Assembly: GCA_028281495.1 (NCBI GenBank)
Contig: JANQJU010000098.1
Location: 1-64,000 of the forward strand
From: SAR324 cluster bacterium
Lineage (GTDB): Bacteria > SAR324 > NAC60-12
DNA length: 64,000 nt
Direction of reading: 5' to 3'
Both the position numbers and the translations under genes were made by a program. Every line of letters starts with the position of its first letter. The stretch's first letter is position 1. Below are positions 63,299 to 64,000 of this stretch, in pieces. The notes under the pieces are model-generated. The model did no database searches and was not told where the DNA came from. It saw only the letters and a program-made list of their open reading frames with translations.

Positions 63299-64000
63299 TT
63301 ATTCCCGGAATGTCCGATTGGGCAAAGGACGGACGTCTTCCATAAAAATGAATTTGACGGTGTCGAAAAAGGAACTGTTGTCGAAATCCGCAGGCACGAT
63401 TTGGCTGTAGTTCTTTTTGGAGTGGGTGACCCATTGGAAGTAGTCATCGACCGATTCCAGCGTGGTAGAAAGCCGCTGACGGTTTTTTCGGAAACGCAAG
63501 GTGGGGACAATCGGATATCCTGCCTTGTGAAAACCATGGGCAATGATTCCGGAGCAAATGTAATAGGTCTCAAACTTGGTGGAGCCACCAAGATACACGT
63601 GCAGGTCCGGCCGAAATTTGATGTAGATGTACTTGAATAGTAACTTTTCGATGTTGGCAATATCATAGCGAGGTTGCAGTTTCACCATCTCCAGAATGTG
63701 ACGTGTGACGATCCGTTTGCCGGCTTCGTTGAGCATGGTCGGTCGGCAGATGCGGATATCCAAATGAATGTACCTTTCAATTGGGGTCACCAACACGCCT
63801 TCTGGGTCCGCCTCAACAATTTTTCCATCTCCCAAGTAAAAAGCCGAGTGACTGAACGCCGAGTGCGTCAGGGTTTGGACAATCTGGCTGATGCGCTGAT
63901 CTCCCCGTACTAAGATCACATCACAAGGTTGTGCCATTTCCAGAAAGCGTTGTTTTTTGTATTCCCAAAACAGGGTTTTTTCTTCTTGGGTGCCAAGCAA
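63299..64000 (-). CDS. YiiX-like permuted NlpC/P60 (papain-fold) protein, 5' part outside
   Basis: The frame is open at the right edge; 233 residues are visible. The segment PCDVILVRGDQRISQIVQTL, then THSAFSHSAFYLGDGKIVEA with GVLVTPIERY, and RICRPTML, then YYICSGIIAHGFHKAGYPIV, is the circularly permuted papain-like (DUF830/YiiX) amidase order: His in SHSA, Glu in VEA, and the Cys of ICSG late in the chain. Members cleave or bind amide or thioester bonds in the envelope or cytoplasm; the substrate is unknown. No signal peptide can be judged because the start is missing. Confidence 0.8.
   Translation of the reverse strand: MLGTQEEKTLFWEYKKQRFLEMAQPCDVILVRGDQRISQIVQTLTHSAFSHSAFYLGDGKIVEADPEGVLVTPIERYIHLDIRICRPTMLNEAGKRIVTRHILEMVKLQPRYDIANIEKLLFKYIYIKFRPDLHVYLGGSTKFETYYICSGIIAHGFHKAGYPIVPTLRFRKNRQRLSTTLESVDDYFQWVTHSKKNYSQIVPADFDNSSFFDTVKFIFMEDVRPLPNRTFRE

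Overview
The window comes from a Gram-negative bacterium with a true outer membrane. It carries many lipoproteins with lipoboxes, signal peptides, C-terminal beta-barrels ending in aromatic residues, a peptidoglycan-binding OmpA-type domain and a Tat substrate. There is no rRNA and no clear marker gene. The regulator family resembling TIGR02147, class III cyclases, very large secreted proteins and many signalling genes fit a deltaproteobacterial-grade, Bdellovibrionota-like or SAR324-like lineage, but this placement is a low-confidence inference.

Layout. (1) 1-979: the 3' part of a glycine-rich membrane protein of the polymorphic-toxin or Rhs C-terminal type, closed by a hairpin. (2) 1110-5167, minus strand: an AAA-ATPase/PD-(D/E)XK protein, a second PD-(D/E)XK-like protein and two conserved small proteins. 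(3) 5366-34401, minus strand: one 29 kb gene train with overlapping or nearly abutting genes and a good sigma70-type promoter at its head (34452-34480). In transcription order it encodes a small zinc-ribbon-like protein, a 3746-residue beta-solenoid surface protein, a repeat/beta-barrel protein, a small lipoprotein, a 1444-residue modular lipoprotein, a barrel-like exported protein, a 1735-residue coiled-coil lipoprotein, a membrane protein with FliF-like and FliG-like parts, a MotA-type channel protein, and a MotB-type protein carrying two Calx-beta-like domains. I read this as an ion-driven, flagellar-motor-derived machine dedicated to a giant surface protein rather than to a flagellum. It is the most interesting object in the window.

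(4) 34900-46480: three copies of a two-gene cassette (TIGR02147-like regulator plus Ig-like lipoprotein, always joined by an ATGA overlap), with a fourth lipoprotein, a Panacea-type antitoxin/small-protein pair, a HTH regulator broken by one in-frame TGA, and a 59-codon small gene. (5) 46870-48454: degraded transposase pieces, a coiled-coil protein and an orphan Phd/YefM antitoxin. (6) 48668-56563: a membrane-bound class III nucleotide cyclase, an AraC-type regulator, a SmtB-like zinc sensor with a His-rich protein, a SRPBCC protein, a deleted short-chain dehydrogenase, a lipoprotein, and an S-adenosylhomocysteine hydrolase homologue that has lost catalytic residues. (7) 56588-62786: two imperfect 43-bp direct repeats, matching the 3' end of a tyrosine recombinase, bracket a deletion-ridden copy of the AAA-ATPase gene and a sensory set of two periplasmic binding proteins with a hybrid histidine kinase. 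(8) 62724-64000: the integrase remnant, tRNA-Lys(UUU) with its terminator, and a YiiX-like permuted papain-fold protein running off the end.

How the parts may work together: the MotA/MotB-like pair would conduct ions across the inner membrane, the FliF/FliG-like protein would convert this into movement, the coiled-coil lipoprotein could bridge the periplasm, and the barrel and repeat proteins would secrete or anchor the giant surface protein. The lipoprotein cassettes look like a separate, repeatedly duplicated envelope-sensing or surface-variation system.
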